A program made the translations under genes and the position numbers. From the NCBI GenBank assembly GCA_963793645.1, contig CAWCAW010000003.1:372001-436000 (forward strand): DNA of 64,000 bases. The letters run 5' to 3'. Source of the stretch: CAWCAW01 sp963793645 (GTDB lineage: Bacteria > Actinomycetota > Acidimicrobiia > Acidimicrobiales > UBA8190). The notes beneath the pieces were generated by a model. The model had not been told where the DNA came from. It did not search any database and saw only the letters and a program-made list of their open reading frames with translations. How positions within the stretch are numbered: the stretch's first letter is position 1; the number at the start of each line of letters is the position of its first letter. This document shows positions 8,085-18,011 of the stretch, piece after piece.

Positions 8085-9356
8085 CTACAGGTCGGTTTTC
8101 GCCCCACCGGCGGCGCCATCGCGATCGAGGCGGGCGAGAACGGCGGAGATTCTCGTGCCCATGGCAGCGTCGAAGCGCTCCCACCCCGACGTGTCGTCGT
8201 CGTCGAGTGCATCGGCCTCGGACCACAGCTCTTCTTCGAGCATGCCGAGTTCGGCGCGCACCGGTCTCAGGGCGCCCGGGTCGGCTTCCACGACGTCGCG
8301 GAGGGAGGCAAATCGGCGCCACAGCTCGGGGTCGGCCAGGACACCGGGGACGTGGGTAGGGACAAGAGCGGGGACGTAGAGCGACGCGCATGGGCTCCCC
8401 AGCGCGAACCAGGCCCGGAGTCTGTTGCCGCCGGCGTCGGCGACACCATCGACGGGGGCGCCCAGCATGGCCACCATCGATGCCGTCGTCGACTCAAACC
8501 CCGGGATGTGCATGCACACGGTCACGCCGGTGCCGTCAGGGAGCACCTGCGCGGGCGGAGCCAGGACCTCGGACGCGCCTCCAGGCGCGCCCCATGGCCC
8601 GGTCCCGTGGTCTCGCAAGTGGGCCACGACGTCGGGAACGCCAACGGGTTTTGCATCCACCGCACCGTTCCCCGACGTGGCGACGCACGCCAGGTTCACC
8701 AGCCTCTGACTGGCGGCCAGGCGGCCGTCGGCGAATCCGGTCCCCACATTCGGGTCACGCCACGTATCGAAGTCCGCTCCGGCGGGCACGTCCGTTGAGG
8801 CCCGCGTCCAGTTGTGGCGCAGTGTCAGTCGATTGGAGATGGCCGCACCCTCGACGATGGGCCGGGCCGCCCAAGTCCGCCCCGACGTTTCGAGCACCCA
8901 GGCGCAATCGGGATCGGCCACCAGAAACGACGAAAAGTAAGCGAATTCGTTGACGTTGTCGGCCACCCCGCCTTGGCCATGGCGCTCGAGAAGATCAATG
9001 ATCACCTCCAGGGCCTTTACGGCGTCTCGACCTCGTTCGAGGCCCAAGCGCACCAGGTCCATGCCGATGAGGCCCTCGGGTGCTGCCGCGGCATCGTCGA
9101 TGGTGTTGACCATTTCGTTGCCGATGGCCACGCCGTACTCGTTGACGCCGTGTTCGGCCCCCCACAACCACATGGGACGGCTAAGCACCGATGCGTAGGC
9201 GCCGGTGTCGTCGATCTCGAGGTACTGGGTGCGAAGACGTCCACCGGGCGCTCGTCGGCCGTGGTGCTCGACCACCTGTACTTCGGACACGGGACGGTCG
9301 GAATTTTTGGCGAAGATCGCTCCGCCGTCAACCTTCATCCAAAGCGTGTCACACAT
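8085..9356 (-). CDS. Secernin/C69-family Ntn hydrolase (dipeptidase-like)
   Basis: 423 residues. It begins MCDTLW, so removal of the initiator exposes Cys2, the N-terminal nucleophile of the C69/U34 Ntn-hydrolase family, and continues AIFAKNSDRP, the family signature. The middle contains NEYGVAIGNEMVNT and GMDLVRLGLERG, also typical. Members cleave dipeptides or are of unknown role (secernins). Complete length for a secernin. It lies in a minus-strand group with the PIG-L gene downstream and a DEAD-box helicase gene upstream; the functional link is unclear. Confidence 0.85.
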   Translation of the reverse strand: MCDTLWMKVDGGAIFAKNSDRPVSEVQVVEHHGRRAPGGRLRTQYLEIDDTGAYASVLSRPMWLWGAEHGVNEYGVAIGNEMVNTIDDAAAAPEGLIGMDLVRLGLERGRDAVKALEVIIDLLERHGQGGVADNVNEFAYFSSFLVADPDCAWVLETSGRTWAARPIVEGAAISNRLTLRHNWTRASTDVPAGADFDTWRDPNVGTGFADGRLAASQRLVNLACVATSGNGAVDAKPVGVPDVVAHLRDHGTGPWGAPGGASEVLAPPAQVLPDGTGVTVCMHIPGFESTTASMVAMLGAPVDGVADAGGNRLRAWFALGSPCASLYVPALVPTHVPGVLADPELWRRFASLRDVVEADPGALRPVRAELGMLEEELWSEADALDDDDTSGWERFDAAMGTRISAVLARLDRDGAAGGAKTDL

Positions 9357-9379
9357 GCGGCGTCACCCATGCCGCTGGA

Positions 9380-10615
9380 TCAGGCGACGCCTTTGTCCGA
9401 GTGCCAGCCGGCCAGGTCCCCCAGGCGAGGGTCATTGGAAAAGATCTCGACCATGGGGGCTTCGAGACTGAGGCGCTTTTGGATGCGCTCGACGTCGAGG
9501 ATCTGGTCCCACAGCACCAAGGTGGCCACCACACCGGTACCGCCGGCTCGAGCAGTGCGGCCCGAACGATGCAGGTAGGCCTTGTGATCTTCAGGCGGGT
9601 CATGGTGGACGACAACGTCGACGTCCTCGATGTCCAAGCCTCGGGCGGCGACATCGGTGGCTACCAGCACGTGCAGGCGACCCGATGTGAAGTCCGCCAG
9701 GGCTCGCTCCCGACTCGACTGGCGAAGATCGCCGTGGATGGCGGCGGCGCGCACCTTCTCACGCCCGAGCTGTTCGACCAATCGATCGGCACCCCGCTTG
9801 GTTCGCACGAAGACCAACGCCTTGGTGGCCCCCTTGCAGATAGCCGCCGTCACCTTGACCTTGTCCATCTGGTGCACCTGAAGGAAGCGGTGCTCCATGA
9901 GATCCACCGTCACGTTCGTGGATGCAACCTCGTGACGCACGGAATCCGTCAGGTGGCGATGCACGAGCCGGTCGATATCGCCGTCGAGTGTGGCGGAGAA
10001 CAGCAGAGTCTGGTGCTTGCGCTCGACGCGCCGCAACACCCAGTCCACCTGCGGCAAAAACCCCATATCAGCCATGCGGTCGGCTTCGTCGAGGACGGCC
10101 ACCTCGACATCGGCCATCGACACCTCTTTGCGCTCGCAGAGGTCGATCAACCGGCCCGGTGTGGCGATCACCACATCGACTCCCTTGCGCAGTTTCTTGA
10201 TCTGTCGCTCGATGTCGGCGCCGCCGTAGACGACCACGACGCGGCGTTCGACGGCCCGCCCGAGCGGAGTGAGCACGTCGGCCACCTGGATGGCCAACTC
10301 CCGCGTGGGCACCAGCACGAGTCCGCGAGGACGACGGTCGGCTGCCCTGCCAATGCGCATCAACAGCGGAAGGCCGAATGCCAAGGTCTTGCCCGACCCT
10401 GTCTTGGCTTTGCCGCACACATCTCGCCCGGCCAGGCCGTCGGGGATGGTCAGCGCCTGCACGGAGAAGGGGGCCAGGATCCCTTGTGTCTTGAGGAGGT
10501 CCACGAGGCGGGGGTCTATGCCCAGCTCCTCGAAGGTCCGGTCGGGCACGACCTCAGGGTCCGAGACCATGTCTTGTACAGGGTCTTTAAGCGGGCGTTC
10601 GAATGTCGCCGTCAT
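9380..10615 (-). CDS. DEAD-box ATP-dependent RNA helicase
   Basis: 411 residues with the helicase motifs in order: Q-motif region (LAPFSVQALTIP), motif I AKTGSGKT, Ia PTRELAIQ, TPGR, motif II DEAD, motif III SAT, and HRSGRTARAG for motif VI. It unwinds short RNA duplexes, typically in ribosome assembly, mRNA decay or cold adaptation. Compared with RhlE or DeaD it is short, with no long basic C-terminal extension. A 200-base gap (10616-10823) to the divergent peroxiredoxin gene presumably holds promoters; I see no gene in it. Confidence 0.93.
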   Translation of the reverse strand: MTATFERPLKDPVQDMVSDPEVVPDRTFEELGIDPRLVDLLKTQGILAPFSVQALTIPDGLAGRDVCGKAKTGSGKTLAFGLPLLMRIGRAADRRPRGLVLVPTRELAIQVADVLTPLGRAVERRVVVVYGGADIERQIKKLRKGVDVVIATPGRLIDLCERKEVSMADVEVAVLDEADRMADMGFLPQVDWVLRRVERKHQTLLFSATLDGDIDRLVHRHLTDSVRHEVASTNVTVDLMEHRFLQVHQMDKVKVTAAICKGATKALVFVRTKRGADRLVEQLGREKVRAAAIHGDLRQSSRERALADFTSGRLHVLVATDVAARGLDIEDVDVVVHHDPPEDHKAYLHRSGRTARAGGTGVVATLVLWDQILDVERIQKRLSLEAPMVEIFSNDPRLGDLAGWHSDKGVA

Positions 10616-10823
10616 AGTGTTCTCTCAACTTGCTCTTCGTCGGTCGCGACCGGAGTCGGCCGCTGGTTGCGGGTCCGCCTCGGGTAGCTCCGCAGCGAAG
10701 AAGAACAAGTGAGGAAGACCCCGTGCACGCGGGTCTCCGCGGCACGCACCTCCCACTGTAGCCGGTCGTCGTCTCGAACAGGGCATTTGTGGGCAGCGGG
10801 AACCTCGGCCGAGGATCTTGGCC

Positions 10824-11288
10824 ATGACCAAACTTGAGCCCGGCGACCGGGCACCAGCCTTTTTACTCCCAGACCAGGATGGCAAGAGCGTCTCGTTGAA
10901 GGACTTCGCAGGCTCCCCCGTGGTCGTCTACTTCTATCCGGCCGACGACACGCCGGGATGCACCAAGGAGGCCTGCCAGTTCAACGACAACCTGCGGGCC
11001 TTCTCCCGCGCCGGTGTGGCTGTCGTCGGTATTTCGCCCGACAATGCCGCCAAGCACGTCAAATTCCGGACCAAGTACAAGCTGAAATTCCCCCTCCTGT
11101 CCGACGTCGACCACGCCGTCATGGAGGCCTACGGCGCCTGGGGAGAGAAGACGCTCTACGGCAAGAAGACGGTGGGGGTCATCCGTTCGACGTTCGCGGT
11201 GGGCCCTGACGGGCGGATCCTGCGGGCCTGGTACCACGTGCGCGCCGACGGACACGCCGAAAAGGTGCTCGCCGAGTTCGCGGACTGA
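10824..11288 (+). CDS. bcp: Thioredoxin-dependent peroxiredoxin (BCP/PrxQ family)
   Basis: 154 residues. YPADDTPGCTKEACQF places the peroxidatic cysteine at 46 and the resolving cysteine at 51, the C-x4-C arrangement of atypical 2-Cys BCP enzymes that reduce peroxides with thioredoxin. Full length. The ATG at 10824 is chosen over an in-frame TTG at 10818 because GAGG at 10811-10814 is nine bases from the ATG. Convergent with the Fpg-like gene, ends 15 bases apart. Confidence 0.93.
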   Translation: MTKLEPGDRAPAFLLPDQDGKSVSLKDFAGSPVVVYFYPADDTPGCTKEACQFNDNLRAFSRAGVAVVGISPDNAAKHVKFRTKYKLKFPLLSDVDHAVMEAYGAWGEKTLYGKKTVGVIRSTFAVGPDGRILRAWYHVRADGHAEKVLAEFAD

Positions 11289-11303
11289 ACGGCCGAACCC
11301 GAT

Positions 11304-12113
11304 CTATTTCTGGTGGCGGGGGCACCACCAACTCGTCCGCCCCCCAATGGTCGAGCGCATCAAGGCGGCCCCGTCTTTGGGACACCGACCCCCCGGCTGG
11401 CGCGACGTCATGAGATCGCCGAGGTGCGATCCCCCTCGGGCCATGAGATCGTCGAGCGAGCCACGCAGGTGGCGATGCAGCCGCCGCACCTCGGTCGCCA
11501 TGAGCGAACCCGCCGGTCGTCCCGGCGCCAACGACGCTCGCCACAGCACCTCATCGGCGATGAGATTGCCCACACCGGCCAGGCGCTCTTGATCCATGAG
11601 ACGGGCCTTGAGCGCCACCGCACTGCCATCCAAAGCGCCACGCAACTCTGCGGCGGTGACGACGAGCGCGTCGGGCCCGAGAGCGGACTCGTCGGGATCC
11701 AGCTCGGCCCGGCCGAGCAGCCGGGGATCGCGGACGACGAGCGCCCCGCCGTCGGCGAAACGAACCGTGAAGCGGTCCCACTTCGGATCGGCTCGTTGGC
11801 TCGAGTACACGAGGCGGTCAACACCGGCGGTGCCGTCGAGAAGGAGATGGCCCGTCATACCGAAGCGAAGCCCCAGACGCGTGGGGTCACCCGCCTTGGC
11901 CTTGGCCGTAGCCTCGGGTTCGAGGTCGAGGATGAGCAGCTTGCCGACTCGACGCGCCGCGCTAAACGACGAATGGCGCAACGCATTCTGGACGCGGCGC
12001 GGCGAGGAGCCCCGCAAGAAGCGGGGGTCGCCCACATCGACGCCCTCGATGGGCCGGCCGATGGCACCGGTGGCCAGACGGCGATAGGCCTCTACTTCTG
12101 GCAACTCAGGCAC
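11304..12113 (-). CDS. Formamidopyrimidine-DNA glycosylase / Nei-like, variant zinc finger
   Basis: 269 residues from a GTG at 12113. The mature protein starts PELPEVEAYRR, with the catalytic N-terminal proline and glutamate of the Fpg/Nei family, and has the conserved lysine in RRVGKLLILD. It removes oxidised bases and nicks the abasic site. The C-terminal finger reads CPKD ... CPRH rather than CxxC ... CxxC, so two cysteines are replaced by Asp and His. The reading frame stays open upstream into the divergent FrhB-like gene, but that part is antisense shadow. No ribosome binding site is visible; a TANNNT hexamer at 12122-12127 suits a leaderless start. Confidence 0.9.
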   Translation of the reverse strand: MPELPEVEAYRRLATGAIGRPIEGVDVGDPRFLRGSSPRRVQNALRHSSFSAARRVGKLLILDLEPEATAKAKAGDPTRLGLRFGMTGHLLLDGTAGVDRLVYSSQRADPKWDRFTVRFADGGALVVRDPRLLGRAELDPDESALGPDALVVTAAELRGALDGSAVALKARLMDQERLAGVGNLIADEVLWRASLAPGRPAGSLMATEVRRLHRHLRGSLDDLMARGGSHLGDLMTSRQPGGRCPKDGAALMRSTIGGRTSWWCPRHQK

Positions 12114-12137
12114 TTCGGGCGAGGCTAACGTGACCTC
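12114..12137. promoter_or_regulatory. Overlapping divergent -10 elements, likely leaderless promoters
   Basis: The 24-base gap between two GTG starts contains TAACGT on the plus strand (12126-12131), exactly six bases before the FrhB-like GTG at 12138, and TAGCCT on the minus strand (12127-12122), eight bases before the Fpg-like GTG. Both fit TANNNT -10 hexamers with transcription starting at or next to the start codon, as in actinobacterial leaderless genes. Confidence 0.55.
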
Positions 12138-13263
12138 GTGCCTCCGGAGAAACCGCATTGGGCCGACCTGTTCAAGGAAGTGGTCACATCCGGCCTTTGT
12201 ACAGGGTGTTCGGGGTGCATCATCGCCTGCCCGCACGACGTTCTTCAGTACAACGATGCCGACGGGGTATACCGACCGTGGAAGATCGATGCCGACGGCG
12301 GACCCGAGGACTGCACGCATGGGGTCAAAGGCTGCACCATGTGCACTCGGGCGTGCCCACGTTTTCGCACGTGGGAGAGCGAGATCGACACCTTTATGTT
12401 CGGCCGCGAACGGACCACCGACGAGGTGGCCGGGGTCAGCTCCGACATTTTGCTGGTGCGAGCCACCGACCCTGAGGTCCTCACCACGGGCCAAGACGGC
12501 GGCCTCGTGTCGGCCATATTGATCTGGGCCTTGGAGCATGACCGCATCGACGCCGCGCTCGGTGTCGGCGGTCGAAGGTGACGGCACCTCGTGGAAGGCA
12601 ATGCCCGCCGTGGTCACGTCGCGAGCCGAAGTCCTCGCCACGGCCGGTTCTCGCTACACGTACTCGGCCAACCCACTGGCCTATCGAGACGCCGTCGCCA
12701 ACGGGGCCGAACGGATCGCCCTGGTGGGAATGAGCTGCCAGGCATCACTCCCGGGAGTCATGTCGGCTCGCAAGACCGGGAAGAGCGCCCGGCGCCTGAC
12801 CCTCTCTATAGGGCTTCTGTGCTCCAAGACCTTCGACGACGCCATCTTCGAGGAGCTATTCGAAGCGAGCTACGGCCTGCGACGCGCCGACATCAAGAAG
12901 ATCAACATCAAGGGTGTCTTCCAGATCTGGACGCATGACGGTGAGTACCACGAGGTGTCGCTCAAAGAGGGCCATGCCTGGACACGCGAAGGGTGTAAGT
13001 CGTGTCCCGACTTCGCGGCCGAGCACGCCGACATCTCCACCGGAGGCATCGGCGCGTTCAGCGACTGGACGCTGACCATTGTCCGCACCGAACAGGGTCG
13101 CGAGGTGCTCGCCGGCATGGTGGCCGATGGCGTCATCGAGACCAGACCCGGCGACGACGATCCCGGGGCCATCGAACTGCTCCACAAGCTGGCCCGGGTC
13201 AGCCGTCGGCGTTGGCCCGAATCGGAAGTGGAAGGGCCACGCCGGATTCCGGTCCGTACCTGA
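12138..13263 (+). CDS. F420 hydrogenase/dehydrogenase beta-subunit-like iron-sulfur protein (FrhB family), frameshifted
   Basis: Reconstructed length about 374 residues. The first frame has two cysteine groups for 4Fe-4S binding (CTGCSGCIIACP and CTMCTRACP). The second has AGSRYTYSANPLAY and GMSCQASLP, the FrhB core that binds FAD and coenzyme F420. The frames join if the doubled G at 12561-12562 is a single base, giving DAALVSAVEGDGTSWK. Members pass electrons between F420 and partner proteins; the substrate here is unknown. GTG start with a -10 hexamer six bases upstream, no ribosome binding site. Divergent from the Fpg-like gene. Confidence 0.85.
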
Positions 13264-13293
13264 TCCTCATCACCTGAATCGATTCTGGGTCCA

Positions 13294-14615
13294 CTAGACG
13301 CACAGGGTGATGGCGACGCATCCTGCAATCAGCGCGAGACCCGTGCACACGCTCCCCAACGGGGACTGCTCGAGGAACCGCGAGTGACGCATCGGGTTCT
13401 CGATGACAAAGTACGTGATGGCCGAGACGCCGATTATGAAGAGGATGACGGAAGGGTCTCGACCACGGTGATATGAGGCCAGGCTTGCGTGGCCCACACC
13501 AATATCGGTTTATGCAGGAGGTAGATGGAGTACGACCACAGACCGATCCACTTGAAGGGGGCCAACCGCAGCACTGTCTCCGCTCCGAAGCGAGGCCCCG
13601 CCGTCCCACCGGCGATCACGAGAGCCGTGAACCCGACGGGCCACGCGGCTGCGGATCCGGGCCAGTCGGCGCCTATCTTGAAGGTCAGCGCCACGATCAA
13701 GATGCCACCAAGTCCGATCCACGTCATCACCGCGGCAAACCCGTCCGGGAGTCGCTTGAGCCAGCGACCTCCGGTCGCCAGAAGCCCACCGGCGGCAATT
13801 TCCCACGCCCTTGTGAGCGGTGAGACGTAGGCACCAATCGAATCAGGAGACGAGATGACCGACCACGAAAAAGAGGCGACGATGACGGCGGTGAGAAGTA
13901 CGCCCAGCCTCATGCGCAAGGAGGAGCGGCCTCCGGCCAAGGCAACCAGCACGAAGAGAGCCGGAAAAACCAGGTAGAACTGCTCCTCGACCGACAGTGA
14001 CCAGTATTGCGAAAGACCGCCCAGGCTGGCTGGGCTCGGCGGCCCCTTGTAGACATCGTGCACGAGCGGTTGGAGATAGGACATGTTGGCCTGAAATAGG
14101 GCATCCCACCGCCCGTTGATTGCGATGGCGCTCGCCAAAGTGGCGCCGTCGACAATCCGATCAACGATGACGGTGACGGCGATGACGACGGTGGCCATGG
14201 GGATAATCCGACGGGCGCGGCGACCGTAGAAAGCCAGAATGCCTGTGTGGCCGGTGGCGGCCCGTTCGCGTAAGAGTACGCCGGTGATGACAAAACCCGA
14301 GATGACGAAGAACACGTCGACCCCGATGGGCCCAGCCGCGAATCCCGGGATGGCGGCATGGGCGAACACGACCAGCATGACGGCGACGGCTCGCAAGCCT
14401 TGGATATCGGCTCGGTAGGAGCGATCCTCGGGAGGCGTCCCGGCTTCATCACCAGATTTGAGGAACCGAAGAACACGACCGGTACGTTGACCGGCCTCAC
14501 CATTGGATCGGTCGACGGATCCGTCGAGAGTCAGCCCATCGTTTCCCAAGGACTTCAAGAGCCTTGGGCGCCCCCCGCCCGCCATCCACCCATGATGGCC
14601 GCTCTCGCCGGGCAA
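13294..14615 (-). CDS. Acyltransferase 3 family membrane protein (OafA/YrhL-like), frameshifted
   Basis: About 440 residues over two frames. After roughly 65 hydrophilic residues the domain opens YRADIQGLRAVAVMLVVFAHA, with the conserved histidine, then DVFFVISGFVI and FYGRRARRIIP, all standard for acyltransferase 3. About ten membrane helices follow, including YWSLSVEEQFYLVFP. Near 13454-13456 the frame is lost (ETLPSSSS then stop), and the missing last helix continues in another frame as SVILFIIGVSAITYFVIENP. Restoring one base to the GGG tract repairs it; this is the only -1 event seen. Such proteins O-acetylate cell-surface polysaccharides. The true start within the hydrophilic leader is uncertain. 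Confidence 0.85.
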
Positions 14616-14731
14616 CGCGCCAAAAACGACATCGAATTCTCCACCGGGAGGAACCCGCCCGGCCGCAAGCTGTCAGTTCTCCTGTCCCTCGAGAACCTCT
14701 ACGGGCGCTCGGCATTCAAAGAGTAGGACCG

Positions 14732-16286
14732 TCACGGCGAACAACCGAAAAGGTTGGCCGATGGAGGAGGGCCCTCAGCGCGCAATGCTCGATACGGCGC
14801 CGGCGCAAAGATGCTCAAATGGTCAGCTTTGGCATCCGCAAGCAGCGGTCGAGCCTTGACCAGCGCCACGGAAGGGCTCCACAGACCAAAGAACATGTTG
14901 ATGTTCAGTTCACAACCTCTCGCCGCGGCGGGAACGTGGTCCAAATTCACCACCAAACGAGCCTGTTGAAGTGTGAATCTCTTGGTGAAACTCCCGTTTG
15001 AAATACTGAACTGCGTCGATATGACGCCCTGAACAACGATAAAGACAGTGAGAACGCCTAGAGCAACCCACCGTACGAGGGCGCTTCGATCTCCTCGGAC
15101 TCGATGCCGCCCAGGCACGTGCGCCAGAGCGTAGGAGACGATGCCGACCAAGAGAACGAGGTTCGGCATGACGAACCTATTGTTGCTCAAAGCACTCGTC
15201 AGTCCTGCTCCTGCCCGTCCCAGCGTGATCATGAGGTCGAAAATCAAGGCGAAGGTGATCAGACAAGCGGGCAGCGGCACAACCATCCGAACTCGCCGTT
15301 CTCGGAGACTTTGCACGATCACAAATGCGGCCACCAGCAATATCGCCGCACCCGACACTTCTTGCCTCGCGAAGTGCTTCACCGGGGTGAACAGCGTGTC
15401 CCAATACCCGCTGGGGATGACGTTTCCTATGAGAACAAGAAAGAATCGCCCTGTCTCGACGGGATGATGCAGGGAAGAACTTACGGAACACTCCTTGGCA
15501 TAACTCCCGGTGCAACCCGTGACGAAATCGAACCCGATCGAGTAAACCGCCGTCGCAGCACTCGCTATGACGATCCAGGTCACGCATTCGAAGTACGTAC
15601 GCCTGGACCTTCCTTTCCACAGCAGGCAGATCAGACCGACCGGCCAAAGCGAAAATCCTTGGATGGTCGAATAGGACAGCGCCGATGGCGGCCAATATTG
15701 CGAGGGCGAAGCAGAGGTTTCGGTTCCATCGAGACACGCCGAGGAGCCAGATCATGAGAATGAGGAAGAGCACAACCAGGTACCAGGACACTTGGAACCC
15801 CCACAGCGCGTTTTGAACGTCGGCGAGGCTGAACCACAAAATGCTTGTCACAAAAACGGCGAGGATGCTGAGGCGCTTGCCCGCGTAAGAACCAAAGGTG
15901 AACAAAAATAGCCAGAAAGTCCCTATAAAGAGAGCCGCGTTGAAGAAGACAAGGGCGCGGGTGTCGAAGTGATTCAGGACCCCAAAGGTGACGAAGACGA
16001 GGTTACCAACGAAGATTCGGGATTCGTTATATTGCGCCCACAAAGCGCCTAACGTGAGGTGGCCGTGAATCGCCTCGTGGACCAAAGGCACTCTCGACCA
16101 ATCGTCGATTTGCGGGACGTCCACGGCGTAATAGGCGACGTAGATAAGGTAGATCAGCGGTGCGACACAGGCGGCCAACAACCTCCAGGACGCCAGTATG
16201 TTCAGCCGGTTATCAAGACTCGATCGATCGGCCTTGTGCCGCGGCCCTTGTTGTCGGGCACCTGGCGGTTGCTCTACAACCTCCAT
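14732..16286 (-). CDS. Polytopic membrane protein of unrecognised family (paralogue A), frameshifted
   Basis: About 517 residues once a +1 shift near 15674-15683 is corrected. It is a clear paralogue of the protein at 21746-23317: both share IDDW/GDDW in the first outside loop after helix 1, HGHL, a conserved E-x-R, NLVF, WFSLAD..NA.W.FQ..W, QGF.LWPVGLICLLW, and a loop with RAG.G, over about ten predicted helices. The early acidic pair after the first helix recalls GT-C glycosyltransferases, but no known family motif is complete, so I do not assign a function. The neighbours (acyltransferase, DUF2142, GT2) point to envelope polysaccharide work. Confidence 0.72.
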
Positions 16287-16515
16287 TAATTCGGCCTCAT
16301 CTCACTATCATCCTGACCCGCAACCGATGCACGAGCGACTCCACAAGAAGCCTATCGACGTGGAACGCAATCTACCGTTCCGGCGCACCGGCGTTCCACC
16401 ACTGGCGGCACCCGCCGTGTGCGAGGATGGTTGGAACGCCGACGCCAGGAGCAGGGTGTCATTGATGGTTGACGGGAAACAACAACGGGTCCGCTGCAAG
16501 TCGAGCGACGTGTAA

Positions 16516-17955
16516 GTGGTAGCAGAATCGCAGCGACCGCTGGGCACACGCTCCGGTTGGCATCTCACGCCGGTGCTCAAATCGCTCAACGATGTCCCGC
16601 TATGGCTGGCTTTTGTCATCTTTGCAATACCCATCGGGACGTTCCTCGTATTCGCGCAGCCCCCGGGCCAAGGCCTCGATGAGACGGTGCACTTTTATCG
16701 GGTATGGACGTTGGCGCGCGGCGCCATCGTGGCACCCAGTCACCACGGCATCGCCGGTGGAAATATCCCGCAATGCGTGGTCGATTACATCAACCGATTT
16801 TCTGCTGCGGCCTCCCGAAGCCAGCCATTTTCGTTCACCCAATACTGGCAGAACCCGGTCGGGTGCTACTCAAAGTCGGTATTTACAGATTTTACGGCCA
16901 CCGCAGTGTACAGCCCTGTCGTGTACGTGCCGTCGGTGCTTTCAGTAGCAGTCCTGCGCCTTGTGCATGCACCGCTTCCCGTAATCTTCTTTGGTGGGCG
17001 GTTGACAACACTTCTCGCGTTCGTCGGACTCTATGCCTTGGCAATCCGAATCATACCGATCGGTAGGCAGGTCCTCTTCGTGCTCGGACTCTTACCTACT
17101 ACCCTTCTTCTTGCGTCGAGCTATTCCGAAGATTCAATGACGATTGCGCTTGCCGCGCTGAGTGTCGCCCTAACATTGCGCTGTTGTCGTTCCACTCAGC
17201 AGGAGCGAACCGCTTTCGTACTTCTCGTTGTCGTGCTCATAGCTTTAGGTCTGGCCAAACCCACATATTTGGTGATGGCGTTCCTCATTTTGATGGTCCC
17301 TGCCAGCGCTATAGGTCCGATGCGCCATCCCTCTCTCATGAAGACGGCCGGGCTCGCGGTGAGTTTCCTAGGGGCGGGGATTTGGTATGTGATTGTCCGC
17401 AACGTATTGAAGCCTGTGCCTCTTTACCGCATTTACCCCCACACGCAGACCCGGTTCGTTCTCGATCATCCCATTAGCTTTCTTGGGGTACTGGCGCGTA
17501 CATTTTTCGAGAGCACAGGGGAGCAGCGGTGGGTCCCCGGCTTTTTCTTCTCGGTTGGCTACCAGCGACCGTTCAACGACAATATTTATGCTCCTGTCGG
17601 TATCGTCATAGTGGGAGTCCTTACACTGTTCTACGCGTATCAGCTGCAGTTCGGGGCGAAGCGACTCGAGGCCTACGGCTTGCGCTTGATGATCTGGCTG
17701 CCGGTCGCGTTGACCGGGGTCGGGACCCTGCTCGTCGACACAACCCTGTTCCTGTACGGAACCCCTGTGGGCCTACCTGAGGTAAACACTCAGGGGCGCT
17801 ACCTGTACCCGTTGGTGCTTCTGCCCCTCGTCACCATCGGGCTATTGCGGGAGGTTCGGGTAAGGCGCCGTTCGACGCTTTGGCTCATGCTTGGCGTGAC
17901 CCTGATGCTCGTCTGGTTGGTACTGAAGATCTTCGTGCACGATTACTCCCTGTAG
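16516..17955 (+). CDS. DUF2142 family polytopic membrane protein
   Basis: 479 residues. After the first helix it reads PPGQGLDETVHFYRVW, the signature outside-loop motif of DUF2142 (usually PPDE..HF). About ten more helices follow and the C-terminus ends in a helix-rich stretch. DUF2142 proteins are found in surface polysaccharide loci and are thought to be GT-C-like transferases, but none is well characterised to my knowledge. Start GTG at 16516 without a clear ribosome binding site. The 229-base gap (16287-16515) to the divergent paralogue A gene should hold both promoters; no gene is visible there. Confidence 0.82.
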   Translation: MVAESQRPLGTRSGWHLTPVLKSLNDVPLWLAFVIFAIPIGTFLVFAQPPGQGLDETVHFYRVWTLARGAIVAPSHHGIAGGNIPQCVVDYINRFSAAASRSQPFSFTQYWQNPVGCYSKSVFTDFTATAVYSPVVYVPSVLSVAVLRLVHAPLPVIFFGGRLTTLLAFVGLYALAIRIIPIGRQVLFVLGLLPTTLLLASSYSEDSMTIALAALSVALTLRCCRSTQQERTAFVLLVVVLIALGLAKPTYLVMAFLILMVPASAIGPMRHPSLMKTAGLAVSFLGAGIWYVIVRNVLKPVPLYRIYPHTQTRFVLDHPISFLGVLARTFFESTGEQRWVPGFFFSVGYQRPFNDNIYAPVGIVIVGVLTLFYAYQLQFGAKRLEAYGLRLMIWLPVALTGVGTLLVDTTLFLYGTPVGLPEVNTQGRYLYPLVLLPLVTIGLLREVRVRRRSTLWLMLGVTLMLVWLVLKIFVHDYSL

Positions 17956-18011
17956 CAAGCGGCCCGCGTATCATCGGAACAGCCGGCGCACCAAGCCGGA
18001 GGGGGCGAGCC

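Noticed and set aside
12114..12641. N-terminal extension of the Fpg-like glycosylase by 176 codons
   Set aside because: It is antisense to the FrhB-like gene, and the mature enzyme must start with the catalytic proline after the GTG at 12113.
13270..13312. Inverted repeat CATCACC/GGTGATG between convergent genes as a terminator
   Set aside because: The arms are only seven bases and about 29 bases apart, too weak to support.
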